Shown here one piece after another: positions 28,832 to 36,782 of a stretch of 64,000 nucleotides of DNA. Numbering within the stretch: the first letter of the stretch is position 1; every line of letters begins with the position of its first letter. The stretch lies in the NCBI RefSeq assembly GCF_000236685.1, contig NC_016633.1, forward strand, positions 1,116,001 through 1,180,000, given 5' to 3'. The stretch is from Sphaerochaeta pleomorpha str. Grapes (GTDB lineage: Bacteria; Spirochaetota; Spirochaetia; Sphaerochaetales; Sphaerochaetaceae). Position numbers and translations under genes: made by a program. The notes under the pieces were generated by a model. That model worked only from the letters and a program-made list of their open reading frames with translations. It was not told the DNA's origin and ran no database searches.

Positions 28832-28861
28832 TTTTTATCCCTCTTTCGCTAGTCGTGTCAA
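28832..28861 (-). promoter_or_regulatory. Probable promoter of the ilv-leu operon
   Basis: On the minus strand a perfect TTGACA (28861-28856) is followed after 16-18 bp by GATAAAAA (28839-28832), about 100 bp before the leader ATG. A stem GGTGTT-N5-AACACC lies just upstream of the leader ribosome-binding site. Confidence 0.6.
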
Positions 28862-28868
28862 CCCTGAT

Positions 28869-28884
28869 ATTCCATAAATGGAAT
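28869..28884. promoter_or_regulatory. Palindromic operator candidate ATTCCAT-AA-ATGGAAT
   Basis: A perfect 7-bp inverted repeat with a 2-bp centre, 7 bp upstream of the ilv -35 box and about 70 bp upstream of the YesM-type kinase start. It is placed to serve either of the two divergent units. The binding protein is unknown. Confidence 0.45.
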
Positions 28885-28954
28885 GTTTATGCAAAAAAAA
28901 TTCTAAAACATCGACATATTGAACCCTTTCCGCTTTGTAAGTACAATTCGCCCT

Positions 28955-30709
28955 ATGGAAAAAATGCCCCGTAAGAACAAAAGGAAGTCGCTTTTCACCA
29001 AATTGTTTTCCAACTTCATGGTCGTCCTCATCATTCCACTAGGTCTCTTTGCCTCATACTATACTCTTAATGGGGATAGAAACCAAGCTCGCTATCTGAA
29101 AGGCCAAACCAGTACCATTGTCAAATCGGATGCCGATACACTTTCCTCTGTGATTGAAGCTTACCGGCACAAAGCATATCTGCTTTCCACCGACCCCTTG
29201 GTCATATCGATACTGCAGGAAGATTCCCTCGATGCAAATTCACCCTCTTCGCGCAAGCTTTACCAACTCCTGTTCGACGTAATGAAAGGTGACACGTACC
29301 TTGCCAGTACACACATTATCTCCAACTCGGGAAAAGTCAGGGTCTCGACCCATGAATTTCCAGAGGTCTATGACCTGCGCTACCAGGGAAACGACTGGGA
29401 CCTCGGAAACGTAATCACGCAAAACGAAAAAGCTTCACCCACCGCCTCGACAATAAGCATTACCAGCCCGCGAGTGGCAGAGACCGGCAGATTGGTCATT
29501 GCCTCGATTTTACGGCGTGTATACGACAGAGAGGGAACAGTCTATGGCTATCTGGTGGTAGATATCTATTCTGATGCTCTTACCGCAGACATAAACAAAA
29601 GCCTTCTGCTCGGCGAGGAACTGCTGTTTGACACCTCTCATTACTATGCAACCTCTTTGATCCACTCAGAGAAACACGGAACCTTCGAACAGTTCCCGCT
29701 CCTTGCCGAGCTCAAGGGTAATTTCTCGCGCAATGTCAGCCAGTTCAACGATACGATCCTCGCCATAGAACCCATAGAGGGAACAAGTTTGAGCCTTGCG
29801 GGCTCCATATCATCTGTCCCCTTCCAGCAAAACCTCAACCAATGGCTCTTTGCTTTCGGTATCATGATGGGAATCGGAATCGTCCTCGCAGCCTTTTTGT
29901 CCTACTTTTTCTCCAGGACCATTGCCAGGCCCATCGGGAATCTCGCCTTATCGATGAAAGCGGTGGAAGAAGGCAACTTGAACACAAAGGGTGAAGATAT
30001 GGCAATTTTGGAATTTGCCCAGCTCGACCACTCTTTCAATGCCATGGTGCTACAGATTATAAGCCTTTTGCAGATAACCCGCGAAGAACAGGCAAACCTC
30101 GCAGAAGCGGAGCGTCAAGCCCTGGAAAGCCAGATGAACCCGCATTTTCTCTTCAACACACTCAATACGATCAAGGCTCTTGCAAAGTTGCACGGGGAAG
30201 AGGAGATTTACACCATTACGATCAAACTGGGAAAACTCTTGCGTTCAACCATCGATAACCACAAGAGTGAATGCAGCCTCAAGGAAAGTATGAGCCTCGT
30301 TGATTCCTATCTTACTATCCAAAAAATCCGTTTTGGTGATAAACTGCATGTCGAAACACAAATAGAGGAAAGTTGCCTTGAGGTAATGACTCCAAAGCTC
30401 ATCATCCAGCCTTTGGTCGAGAACTCAATCGTACACGGGCTTGAACCGAAGGCGGGCGAGTGGAATATTTCAGTCAAGATCAGGAGAGAGGAAAGCATGG
30501 TTTTCCTCTGCATCGAGGATGACGGTATCGGATTTCCACCGGGAAGTCTTCCAACCAACCTCGATGACCTTGCCAACTCAACCCACGTTGGTGTATACAA
30601 TGTATATCGGCGTCTTGTCTTAAAATATGGAAAACAAATGACGTTTTCCTTAACCTCACAAGAAGGGCTGGGAACACTCGTTACCATGTCATTTCCAGCC
30701 GGGCAATAA
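28955..30709 (+). CDS. YesM-type sensor histidine kinase
   Basis: A 584-residue protein. An ATG at 28955 is chosen; another at 28964 is possible and a TTG lies at 28919. Two membrane helices (~14-36 FTKLFSNFMVVLIIPLGLFASYY and ~306-326 FAFGIMMGIGIVLAAFLSYF) flank a ~270-residue Cache-like outer sensor domain. A HAMP segment and the His-kinase box ESQMNPHFLFNTLNTIKAL (H397) follow. The ATPase domain has QPLVENSIVHGLEPK and DDGIGF. This layout is the YesM family, which commonly pairs with AraC-type YesN regulators to control sugar ABC importers. It does so here with the gene 15 bp downstream. Confidence 0.9.
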   Translation: MEKMPRKNKRKSLFTKLFSNFMVVLIIPLGLFASYYTLNGDRNQARYLKGQTSTIVKSDADTLSSVIEAYRHKAYLLSTDPLVISILQEDSLDANSPSSRKLYQLLFDVMKGDTYLASTHIISNSGKVRVSTHEFPEVYDLRYQGNDWDLGNVITQNEKASPTASTISITSPRVAETGRLVIASILRRVYDREGTVYGYLVVDIYSDALTADINKSLLLGEELLFDTSHYYATSLIHSEKHGTFEQFPLLAELKGNFSRNVSQFNDTILAIEPIEGTSLSLAGSISSVPFQQNLNQWLFAFGIMMGIGIVLAAFLSYFFSRTIARPIGNLALSMKAVEEGNLNTKGEDMAILEFAQLDHSFNAMVLQIISLLQITREEQANLAEAERQALESQMNPHFLFNTLNTIKALAKLHGEEEIYTITIKLGKLLRSTIDNHKSECSLKESMSLVDSYLTIQKIRFGDKLHVETQIEESCLEVMTPKLIIQPLVENSIVHGLEPKAGEWNISVKIRREESMVFLCIEDDGIGFPPGSLPTNLDDLANSTHVGVYNVYRRLVLKYGKQMTFSLTSQEGLGTLVTMSFPAGQ

Positions 30710-30724
30710 AGAAGGGAGTACATC

Positions 30725-31495
30725 ATGAGTTATAGTGTTATTTTCGTTGAAGACGAGCAGATAGTCCGTGAGGAAATCATCTCATCCATCCGTTGGAAAC
30801 TCCTTGGGTTGGATTTAGTCGCCACTGCCACCGATGGAATCGAGGGAGAGAGGCTGATCAAGCAACACGAACCCGATATTGTACTCACCGATATCCGGCT
30901 TCCTGGCATCGACGGACTTACCATGCTTTCCCGGTGCCCGATCAATCATGCAATCATCCTCAGCGGACATACAGATTTCAATTACATGAAACAGGCTATC
31001 CGACTCGGCGTGTTCGATTACCTGCTTAAGCCGGTAGACAACGAAGAGCTGGAAGAAACACTTGCAAACCTTGTAAAGAAAATGGAAGAGGAAGACCGCG
31101 ATTACGAGCAATTGAAAAAGTCTAAGGAAGCAACTTCCTCCGAACTCATTCCCTTGCCCCGCGGCGTGAACAACCATGTCATTGACAGTACTATCAGTTT
31201 TATCGCTGAAAACTACTCTTCCCCTGTTGGATTGCAGGAAGCAGCCACATTTTTGGAATTGTCAGAGAGCCACCTTTCACGCCTCTTCAAGGAAGTGACA
31301 GGCCTTAATTTCCTGCAATACCTCAATGCTTGGAGAATCAACAAGGCAGTCGAGTTAATGAAAGACCCCAAGCGGAATATCGGTGAGATTGCCACGAACT
31401 GCGGTTTCCCCACTCCCGGGTACTTTGCCAAGATTTTCAAACGCTTTTCAGGGGTAACCCCAACCCAGTACAGGGATGAGCATAGTTCGAAATAG
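30725..31495 (+). CDS. YesN-type response regulator with AraC DNA-binding domain
   Basis: A 256-residue protein. The N-terminal receiver has VEDEQ, phospho-acceptor Asp in VLTDIRLPGIDG (~D57), LSGHTDF and LKPVD. The C-terminal ~100 residues form an AraC double HTH (LQEAATFLELSESHLSRLFKEVTGLNFLQYLNAWRI... IGEIATNCGFPTPGYFAKIFKRFSGVTPTQYR). It has a GAAGGGAG ribosome-binding site 6 bp before the ATG. A likely target is the neighbouring sugar ABC operon on the opposite strand, by analogy with other YesMN loci. Confidence 0.92.
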   Translation: MSYSVIFVEDEQIVREEIISSIRWKLLGLDLVATATDGIEGERLIKQHEPDIVLTDIRLPGIDGLTMLSRCPINHAIILSGHTDFNYMKQAIRLGVFDYLLKPVDNEELEETLANLVKKMEEEDRDYEQLKKSKEATSSELIPLPRGVNNHVIDSTISFIAENYSSPVGLQEAATFLELSESHLSRLFKEVTGLNFLQYLNAWRINKAVELMKDPKRNIGEIATNCGFPTPGYFAKIFKRFSGVTPTQYRDEHSSK

Positions 31496-31578
31496 GCAAG
31501 GAAATATCCTAATTATACGATTGGTAACCTATACGATGCTTACTGCTCATTTTTACGGTAACACCCCATAAAGAGACA

Positions 31579-31609
31579 GGGTCCGGTTTTCACCGGACCC
31601 ATTCTTTTC
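31579..31609 (+). terminator. Terminator of the YesM/YesN unit (possibly bidirectional)
   Basis: GGGTCCGGT (31579-31587), TTTC loop, ACCGGACCC (31592-31600), followed by ATTCTTTTC. On the minus strand the same stem is followed by TGTCTCTTT, so it may also end the ABC/HAD operon converging from the right. Confidence 0.85.
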
Positions 31610-31632
31610 ATGCATTGCTTTATCAAGTTTCT

Positions 31633-32517
31633 TCAAGACCCAAAGACCTCGTTCAGTTTTTCACTGGCACTCTTTGCATAGCCATCCACATAGAGCAGGC
31701 ATTTTATGCCAAGCTTTGATGCACTCTCGATGTTTTCCTCGTAGTCGTCAATGAAATAAGCCTTGGAGGCCTTGCACCCCTCTTTTTCAAGTATGTATTC
31801 GAAGAACTGTCGTGCAGGTTTCGAAACACCCATCTCGTGGGAGGCATAGGCTTTGTCAAAAAGGGCAAGGGCACCCATTCTCTCGATTATCTCCCAATGG
31901 GGTGCAAAGGTATTGGAACCGCAAACTACGCGCTTTCCCTCCTTTGAAAGCCTTTTGAGCAAGGCAACCATCTCCTCATTGAATACAGGGGTAAACTCCT
32001 GGGCAAAGGGCTCTCCCTCGACCGTGATGCCGAACTTATGTTTGACATGGCCCCAGTAATCGCTTGTTGAGATAAAACCATCCATCATTGGGGAATTGTA
32101 ACTTTGATAATCCTCAATGAACTCTTTCTCATTAAGATGCCATTTCCTTGCGACTTTCTTGAGCATATGGATATTTTTTATTACCACATTTCCCATATCG
32201 AAGATAAACAGGGTGCAACCCTCGGTTTTGTCACTCCAAGAAGTAAACAAAGGACGGTAAACACTTTCGTCTTCCAAAGAATCTGCACAATAGTCAGCTT
32301 TCAAGGAAGTGCCTACACCAAAGGTCCCATACCCCATGCGTTTGGCCTCGTCAAGTATTTCCTGTTTATCGGAAAACAACAGGCATCGATTCATTGGAAG
32401 GTTCCCCGTTTGAAGGGGGAACTTTCCAAGGGGGATCTTCTCGCTTGCAAGTCTCTGCTCAAACGATGGCAGAAGCAGGCAGGAAGAAGAAAAAGCTTCA
32501 CAACAGATATCAAACAT
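31633..32517 (-). CDS. HAD-superfamily (HAD-IA) hydrolase with N-terminal extension
   Basis: A 294-residue protein from the ATG at 32517, which has AAAGGGG 5 bp upstream; a GTG at 32523 overlaps the permease stop. The HAD core starts late: motif I FIFDMGNVV (D107), motif II CGSNTF, then KPARQFFEYILEK (motif III Lys) and YFIDDYEENIESASKLGI (motif IV). DMGNVV with Gly-Asn is the usual form of the YihX/YqaB-like group. The first ~100 residues include CLLFSDKQEILDEAKRMGYGTFGVG, which resembles a HAD motif-IV strand and helix, so a partial duplication is possible. Last gene of the sugar ABC operon; it may dephosphorylate a derivative of the imported sugar. Confidence 0.8.
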   Translation of the reverse strand: MFDICCEAFSSSCLLLPSFEQRLASEKIPLGKFPLQTGNLPMNRCLLFSDKQEILDEAKRMGYGTFGVGTSLKADYCADSLEDESVYRPLFTSWSDKTEGCTLFIFDMGNVVIKNIHMLKKVARKWHLNEKEFIEDYQSYNSPMMDGFISTSDYWGHVKHKFGITVEGEPFAQEFTPVFNEEMVALLKRLSKEGKRVVCGSNTFAPHWEIIERMGALALFDKAYASHEMGVSKPARQFFEYILEKEGCKASKAYFIDDYEENIESASKLGIKCLLYVDGYAKSASEKLNEVFGS

Positions 32518-32519
32518 GG

Positions 32520-33368
32520 TCACCCCTTTCTGGATTCAAATACGGCAGAGCCACCGATAAAATATTTCGTCAAAGACATAAACAATATAAACATAGGAAT
32601 GGAGGCAAGGAGGGCCGCTGCCATCATGGCACCTTCATCAGTGCTCCGTTCCTGGGCAAAGGTAGAGATATACTGCGGAATCGTCTTCATCTTGTCGCTC
32701 TGGCTGACCAAAAGAGGCCAGAGCAGGTTGTCCCACTGGCTTCTGAAGGAAAGGATCGCCAGCGTTGCAATAACCGGTTTGCAGTTTGGGAAAACGATTT
32801 TCCAGAAAATTCCCAGTTCGCCCATCCCATCAACGCGGGAAGCATCGAGGAATTCGGTCGGGAAGGTGGTGAGATATTGCTTCATCTGGAAAACCCCGAA
32901 GGCACTTACCAAAAACGGCAGGATCAAACCGATATAGGAGTTCTGGATATGGAGTTTCATAACGACCATATACAAGGGAATCATAATGGCTTCGAACGGA
33001 ATCATCATGGTCGCCATGATCATCATGAACACCGTATTACGTCCCTTGAATCTGAATTTGGCAAGACCATAGCCGGTAAGGGAAGCGATGAGTACCGTGG
33101 TAATGGCAACTGCTATGCTGATGATCAGGGAGTTCGAAATATTGCGCACGAATATATATGTCCCGTCGTTCCCTTGGATTGCCTTGGCAAAATTCTCCCA
33201 GTGGAATTCTTTTGGAACCCACCGGTAGGGCATCTGCAATATTTCCTTGGAAGTCATCACTGAAGCGGTAAGCATGAAAAGAATCGGCATCAGGGTAAAA
33301 ATGAGCATTCCCAGGAGAACGACAAATATAAGCACTTTTGGCAGGGTAATTTTCTTTTGTATCTGCAT
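32520..33368 (-). CDS. Carbohydrate ABC transporter permease (MalG/UgpE type)
   Basis: A 282-residue protein with six membrane helices and the cytoplasmic EAA loop at ~185-205 (FLDASRVDGMGELGIFWKIVFPNCKPV), the docking site for the ATPase. TAGGAG precedes the ATG. It lies 9 bp after the partner permease. No ATPase gene is nearby, so the complex probably uses a shared MsmK/UgpC-like ATPase encoded elsewhere, which is common for this family. Confidence 0.92.
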   Translation of the reverse strand: MQIQKKITLPKVLIFVVLLGMLIFTLMPILFMLTASVMTSKEILQMPYRWVPKEFHWENFAKAIQGNDGTYIFVRNISNSLIISIAVAITTVLIASLTGYGLAKFRFKGRNTVFMMIMATMMIPFEAIMIPLYMVVMKLHIQNSYIGLILPFLVSAFGVFQMKQYLTTFPTEFLDASRVDGMGELGIFWKIVFPNCKPVIATLAILSFRSQWDNLLWPLLVSQSDKMKTIPQYISTFAQERSTDEGAMMAAALLASIPMFILFMSLTKYFIGGSAVFESRKG

Positions 33369-33377
33369 TCTGATCTC

Positions 33378-34310
33378 CTAGTATTCCACGCTGTCGCTGT
33401 TGGTCGTCTTGAATTGGAACAAGGTAAGGATCAACATCAGGATAAAGAGCACGACACTCATTGCACTTGCCCGCCCAAGGTATTGCTGCTGGATACCAGT
33501 TACATAGATGTTAAATGTAATGACATTGATAGGTGCACGGGGAGCTCCATTGGAATAGAGCATATACTGAGTGCTGAAGGTCTTCAGGCACTGCAACATT
33601 GCCATGACCGAAACAAGGACAACTGTCGGTTTGAGCAAAGGCAGGGTGATTCTCCAGAAACTGTTCCATTTATTGGCCCCGTCAATCGTGGCAGCCTCAT
33701 AAATTGTAGGAGGAATAGAGGCAAGGCCCGTGATGAAGAGAATAACAAAATAGCCTATATATTTCCAGAAATATATAACCATGGTAGATACCTGTTCCAT
33801 AATCGGGTCTACCAGCCACTTATGGTCGACTCCCGGGGTGTTCAGCAGGTTGTTCATCCATTGGTTTCCCAACCCGCGGGGATCGAAGATGATCATCCAG
33901 ATTGCAGCTGCGACAACCGAGGAGAGAATAGCCGGGCAATAATAGGCAATCTGTAAAAATCTCTTGGTTCCATTTTTGGAAAGGTTGCTGATAAAGACAG
34001 CCAGCAACAAGCTGATAATCAAAAGGGGAATAAAGGTACCGACAGTAAAGACCAGCGTCGACTTCAAGGAATTAAGGAATGATAATTCATTGCCTGCTGT
34101 TGCCGGATTGAAAAGCCGGGCATAGTTTCCCAGTCCCAAAAAATCGGGAGCCGCTTTGCTTAAAGCCTTCTTGTTAAAGAAACTGGTATAGAAAGCATTG
34201 ATTATCGGGTAAAAACTGAATACTGAAAAGAATAACAGGGAGGGAACGACAAAGGCAAAACCCCAGCGCGCCTGTTTCTTTTCGATGCCGTAGCTCTTCT
34301 TTGAACCCAT
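33378..34310 (-). CDS. Carbohydrate ABC transporter permease (MalF/UgpA type)
   Basis: A 310-residue protein with six membrane helices and the EAA loop IYEAATIDGANKWNSFWRITLPLLKPT near residue 200. AGGAG lies 9 bp before the ATG. It is the first membrane gene of the operon, 183 bp after the binding-protein gene. The gap contains a strong hairpin and a homopolymer tract that may set its expression below that of the binding protein. Confidence 0.92.
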   Translation of the reverse strand: MGSKKSYGIEKKQARWGFAFVVPSLLFFSVFSFYPIINAFYTSFFNKKALSKAAPDFLGLGNYARLFNPATAGNELSFLNSLKSTLVFTVGTFIPLLIISLLLAVFISNLSKNGTKRFLQIAYYCPAILSSVVAAAIWMIIFDPRGLGNQWMNNLLNTPGVDHKWLVDPIMEQVSTMVIYFWKYIGYFVILFITGLASIPPTIYEAATIDGANKWNSFWRITLPLLKPTVVLVSVMAMLQCLKTFSTQYMLYSNGAPRAPINVITFNIYVTGIQQQYLGRASAMSVVLFILMLILTLFQFKTTNSDSVEY

Positions 34311-34413
34311 GGTGGTCTACTCCTAGGAAAAGGACAAATCATGTCCTGATAATAATGTTGGATGTAAGGTTAAACTTGAATGCCCTTAAGACGAAGCAAT
34401 CAATAATAATAAT

Positions 34414-34430
34414 AAAAAAAAGGGGGGGGG
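34414..34430. repeat. Homopolymer tract A8G9 beside an AAT microsatellite
   Basis: Plus strand: five AAT/AATA units (~34402-34413) run into eight A (34414-34421) and nine G (34422-34430). On the transcribed strand it reads C9-T8-(ATT)n, between the binding-protein hairpin and the permease start. Such tracts are prone to slippage, in replication and in sequencing. Confidence 0.9.
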
Positions 34431-34454
34431 TGTTGAAGGAAAAAGAGAAAGCAT

Positions 34455-34476
34455 CTGCCGGGATTACTCCCGGCAG
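34455..34476 (-). terminator. Intercistronic hairpin after the sugar-binding-protein gene
   Basis: Minus strand: CTGCCGGGA-GTAA-TCCCGGCAG, a perfect 9-bp stem 18 bp after the binding-protein stop, followed by ATGCTTTCTCTTTTTCC. It can act as a partial terminator or protect the 3' end of the binding-protein message. Confidence 0.8.
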
Positions 34477-34493
34477 AATAGGAGAACACGATA

Positions 34494-35804
34494 CTACTGC
34501 TCGTCAATGATTTCCTGTGCGGAAGCCTTGAGGGTAGCCAGAGCCTTTTCAGGACTGACACCACTGAGCATCACTGATTCAACGGCATTGCGGATCAAAG
34601 TCTGGATTTCTGCAGAATTCTCGCCGAAATAGATCATGTGGGAACGGGCCATGTCATTGATAAATACGTCACTGTAAGGCATGTTCTTGAGCGTATCGGA
34701 AGCAAATAGAGCCTTGGTAGGCTGAATGATGTTTCCACCACGGGTCAAGTAGTCTTCACCATGGCTGAGCAAGAATCCTGCGAGTTTCCAGGAGGCCTTC
34801 TGCACTGCTGCCGATGAATCGACATTTACCATGAAATAGTGGCCATAGAAGCAAGAAGCAACATCTTTGACTGCATCCTTGAAGGTTGGGAAAGGAATAA
34901 CCATCCATTCGCCGCTCTTGAAGAATTCGGGATTGTCAGCTTCGATACGACCTTCCTGATACAGACCGGAATGGGCCATTGCCATGTCATTGTTGTCCAG
35001 ATCGAACAATTTACGTGCATTCTTGTAGGTAGGGGAGCCGAGGTTGCGACCACTTGGGCCCCATTCCTGCATAAAGGTAAGAGCTTTGATCCAGGCATCG
35101 TCGCCTACGATTGCAGTCTTGCCGTCGGCACTGAGAAGTTCGCCACCAAGCTGTTCTACCATAGGAACAAAGAAAGTCAGATAGTACGGATACCTGAAGT
35201 CATAACCACGACGAATGAGGATGTCACCATCACGGATAACGAGTTTCTCGGAAATGTCAGCCATTTCTTCCCAAGTCTTGGGATAATCCTTTTCGGGATC
35301 GAGACCGGCATCGCGGAAAATCTTCTTATTAAGATAGATGCTCCAGTTGGTCAGTTCGAGGGGCAAGCCATAGACTTCACCGTCTACAGTTACAGCATCG
35401 AGTACACCAGGCATATACTTGTTAAGCAAGTCCTGCATGTTGGCATATCCGGCAGCCTTGTAGTCAACAGGTGCAACGCGCTTGTTGGTTATGTAGGCAT
35501 ACTGGTTCTCGATGGGCAGGTTGAACATATCGGGTCCCTGGTTGGCTGCAAATGCAGTCTGAACCAATTCAATCTGCTTCACGGAAGCCTGGGTTGAACG
35601 GACAACGGTAATATTCGGGTTAGCTGCAGTGAACTGGTCGATCAACTCAGTCTCAAGTGCAGTTCTTGCTGGGTCCTCATGAGTCCAGTACTGGATGGTC
35701 ACGGGAGCATTTTCATCTACGACGGTTTCCTTGGCGCCCTGGGCGAACAAAGAAAGTGGCATGGCTATCATACAAGCAGCCAAGAGAACTAACGTTTTCT
35801 TCAT
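34494..35804 (-). CDS. Carbohydrate ABC transporter substrate-binding protein
   Basis: A 436-residue periplasmic binding protein (family 1, COG1653). The signal peptide MKKTLVLLAACMIAMPLSLFA is followed by QGAKE. The mature part has VTIQYWTHEDPARTALETELIDQF, FAANQGPDMFNLP, GEVYGLPLELTNWSIYLNKKIFRDAGLDPEKDYPKTWEEM and GPSGRNLGSPTYKN. There is no Cys at the cleavage site, so it is not a typical lipoprotein. It is the first gene of the sugar import operon. The exact sugar is unknown. The nearby YesMN pair is the probable regulator. Confidence 0.92.
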   Translation of the reverse strand: MKKTLVLLAACMIAMPLSLFAQGAKETVVDENAPVTIQYWTHEDPARTALETELIDQFTAANPNITVVRSTQASVKQIELVQTAFAANQGPDMFNLPIENQYAYITNKRVAPVDYKAAGYANMQDLLNKYMPGVLDAVTVDGEVYGLPLELTNWSIYLNKKIFRDAGLDPEKDYPKTWEEMADISEKLVIRDGDILIRRGYDFRYPYYLTFFVPMVEQLGGELLSADGKTAIVGDDAWIKALTFMQEWGPSGRNLGSPTYKNARKLFDLDNNDMAMAHSGLYQEGRIEADNPEFFKSGEWMVIPFPTFKDAVKDVASCFYGHYFMVNVDSSAAVQKASWKLAGFLLSHGEDYLTRGGNIIQPTKALFASDTLKNMPYSDVFINDMARSHMIYFGENSAEIQTLIRNAVESVMLSGVSPEKALATLKASAQEIIDEQ

Positions 35805-35832
35805 AAAGACCTCCTAAAGTCTTGCTACTTGT

Positions 35833-35860
35833 ATTTTACAGGTAGAATCCCATTACTCAA
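35833..35860 (-). promoter_or_regulatory. Probable promoter of the sugar ABC operon
   Basis: Minus strand TTGAGT (35860-35855), 16 bp, TAAAAT (35838-35833), ending 28 bp before the binding-protein ATG and preceding its AGGAGG ribosome-binding site. Confidence 0.5.
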
Positions 35861-36045
35861 GACAAAGGTTTTGTTGTTATTAACCCGTTTTTGTGACAAG
35901 AATAATACTACCATGAAACACTTTTACCATTCCAACGGAAAGCTTTTGTGAACATTTATTGCACATCGTCAAGAGAACCGGCAAATTGCAAAGAAAAAAG
36001 CTAAAAAATGTTCCTTTGTGAAGCAAAATCATTCCAAAAGAACAA

Positions 36046-36423
36046 TCAAGACTGGAGTTTATGCCCTGTACGCATAAAAGAAGCAAGTTTTTCCATTGTC
36101 TCGCTCGATATATCATGTTCGATTAAACAGGCATCCTGTTCTGCAACTATGGGGTCCACCCCCAATATATCGTGGAGAAAACTGGTCAGGGTCTTGTGTC
36201 GGAAATAGACCTGTGAAGCCTTCAGCCTACCCTTTTCGGTCAGCTCGATATCACCGTAGGCCTGTTGGGTCACATACCCATCGGCGCCGAGAACTTTCAT
36301 CGCCCGATTTACACTTGGCTTGGACACACCTAGGCGAAGAGCGACATCTGTCGTTCTGACTTTTGTTTTTTCCTGGCCAATTGCCAATATCGCCTCTAGG
36401 TAATCTTCCCCGGATTTCTGCAT
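36046..36423 (-). CDS. DtxR/MntR-family metal-dependent regulator
   Basis: A 125-residue protein from the ATG at 36423 (the frame extends to 36468, but MQKSGEDYLEAILAI is the usual start). The winged HTH TTDVALRLGVSKPSVNRAMKVLGADGYVTQQAYGDIELTEKG is followed by the dimerisation/metal domain (FLHDILGVDPIVAEQDACLIEHDISSETMEKL). E, H and C residues in that domain match metal ligands of this family. It lacks the C-terminal SH3-like domain of long DtxR members. It is divergent from feoA, so it probably represses iron (or manganese) uptake there. Confidence 0.85.
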   Translation of the reverse strand: MQKSGEDYLEAILAIGQEKTKVRTTDVALRLGVSKPSVNRAMKVLGADGYVTQQAYGDIELTEKGRLKASQVYFRHKTLTSFLHDILGVDPIVAEQDACLIEHDISSETMEKLASFMRTGHKLQS

Positions 36424-36495
36424 TCTGTGATGGTAGCATGCATCGGGGAATTTGTCATCATTTCCCAACGGGAATATAAAAGGAGGAAATGGCCA

Positions 36496-36524
36496 TTGAC
36501 AATAATGTTTGTTTCAGCTAACTT
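36496..36524 (+). promoter_or_regulatory. Probable feoAB promoter
   Basis: TTGACA (36496-36501), 17 bp, TAACTT (36519-36524), 30 bp before feoA and inside the region shared with the divergent DtxR-type gene. A degenerate dyad around AGCT (GTTTC-AGCT-AACTT) overlaps the -10 and could be a regulator site. That reading is weak. Confidence 0.5.
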
Positions 36525-36554
36525 ATTTACAGAAAGAAGAGGTACCTAAAAACT

Positions 36555-36779
36555 ATGGGAAAGACAATGGACCAATTGGCAATAGGCCAAAGTGCTGCGA
36601 TAGGCTCGATAAACGCCCCTAAACAGCTAAAAAGAAGGCTTATGGATATGGGGTTCACAAAGGGTGTCAACGTTTCCGTGGTCAAGCTGGCTCCAATGGG
36701 CGATCCCATGGAAGTCGAACTTCGAGGCTACAACCTCTGTTTGCGAAAAGCAGAAGCCAGTGTAATAGAACTGAGGTAA
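36555..36779 (+). CDS. feoA: Ferrous iron transport protein A
   Basis: A 74-residue SH3-like protein: LAIGQSAAIGSIN... LKRRLMDMGFTKGVNVSVVKLAPMGDPMEVELRGYNLCLRKAEASVIEL matches FeoA throughout. It is a small cytosolic partner needed for FeoB activity. It is the first gene of the feo unit, 3 bp before feoB. Confidence 0.93.
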   Translation: MGKTMDQLAIGQSAAIGSINAPKQLKRRLMDMGFTKGVNVSVVKLAPMGDPMEVELRGYNLCLRKAEASVIELR

Positions 36780-36782
36780 TCC

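Noticed and set aside
28580-28852. Plus-strand ORF of 90 codons opposite the ilv leader
   Set aside because: It is the antisense of the Leu/Ile/Val-codon leader, has no ribosome-binding site, and its charged composition (EEKDD, RRRR) is what antisense of such codons gives.
34430-34441. Nine-G tract as a frameshift within a gene
   Set aside because: The tract lies between genes; neither neighbouring frame passes through it.
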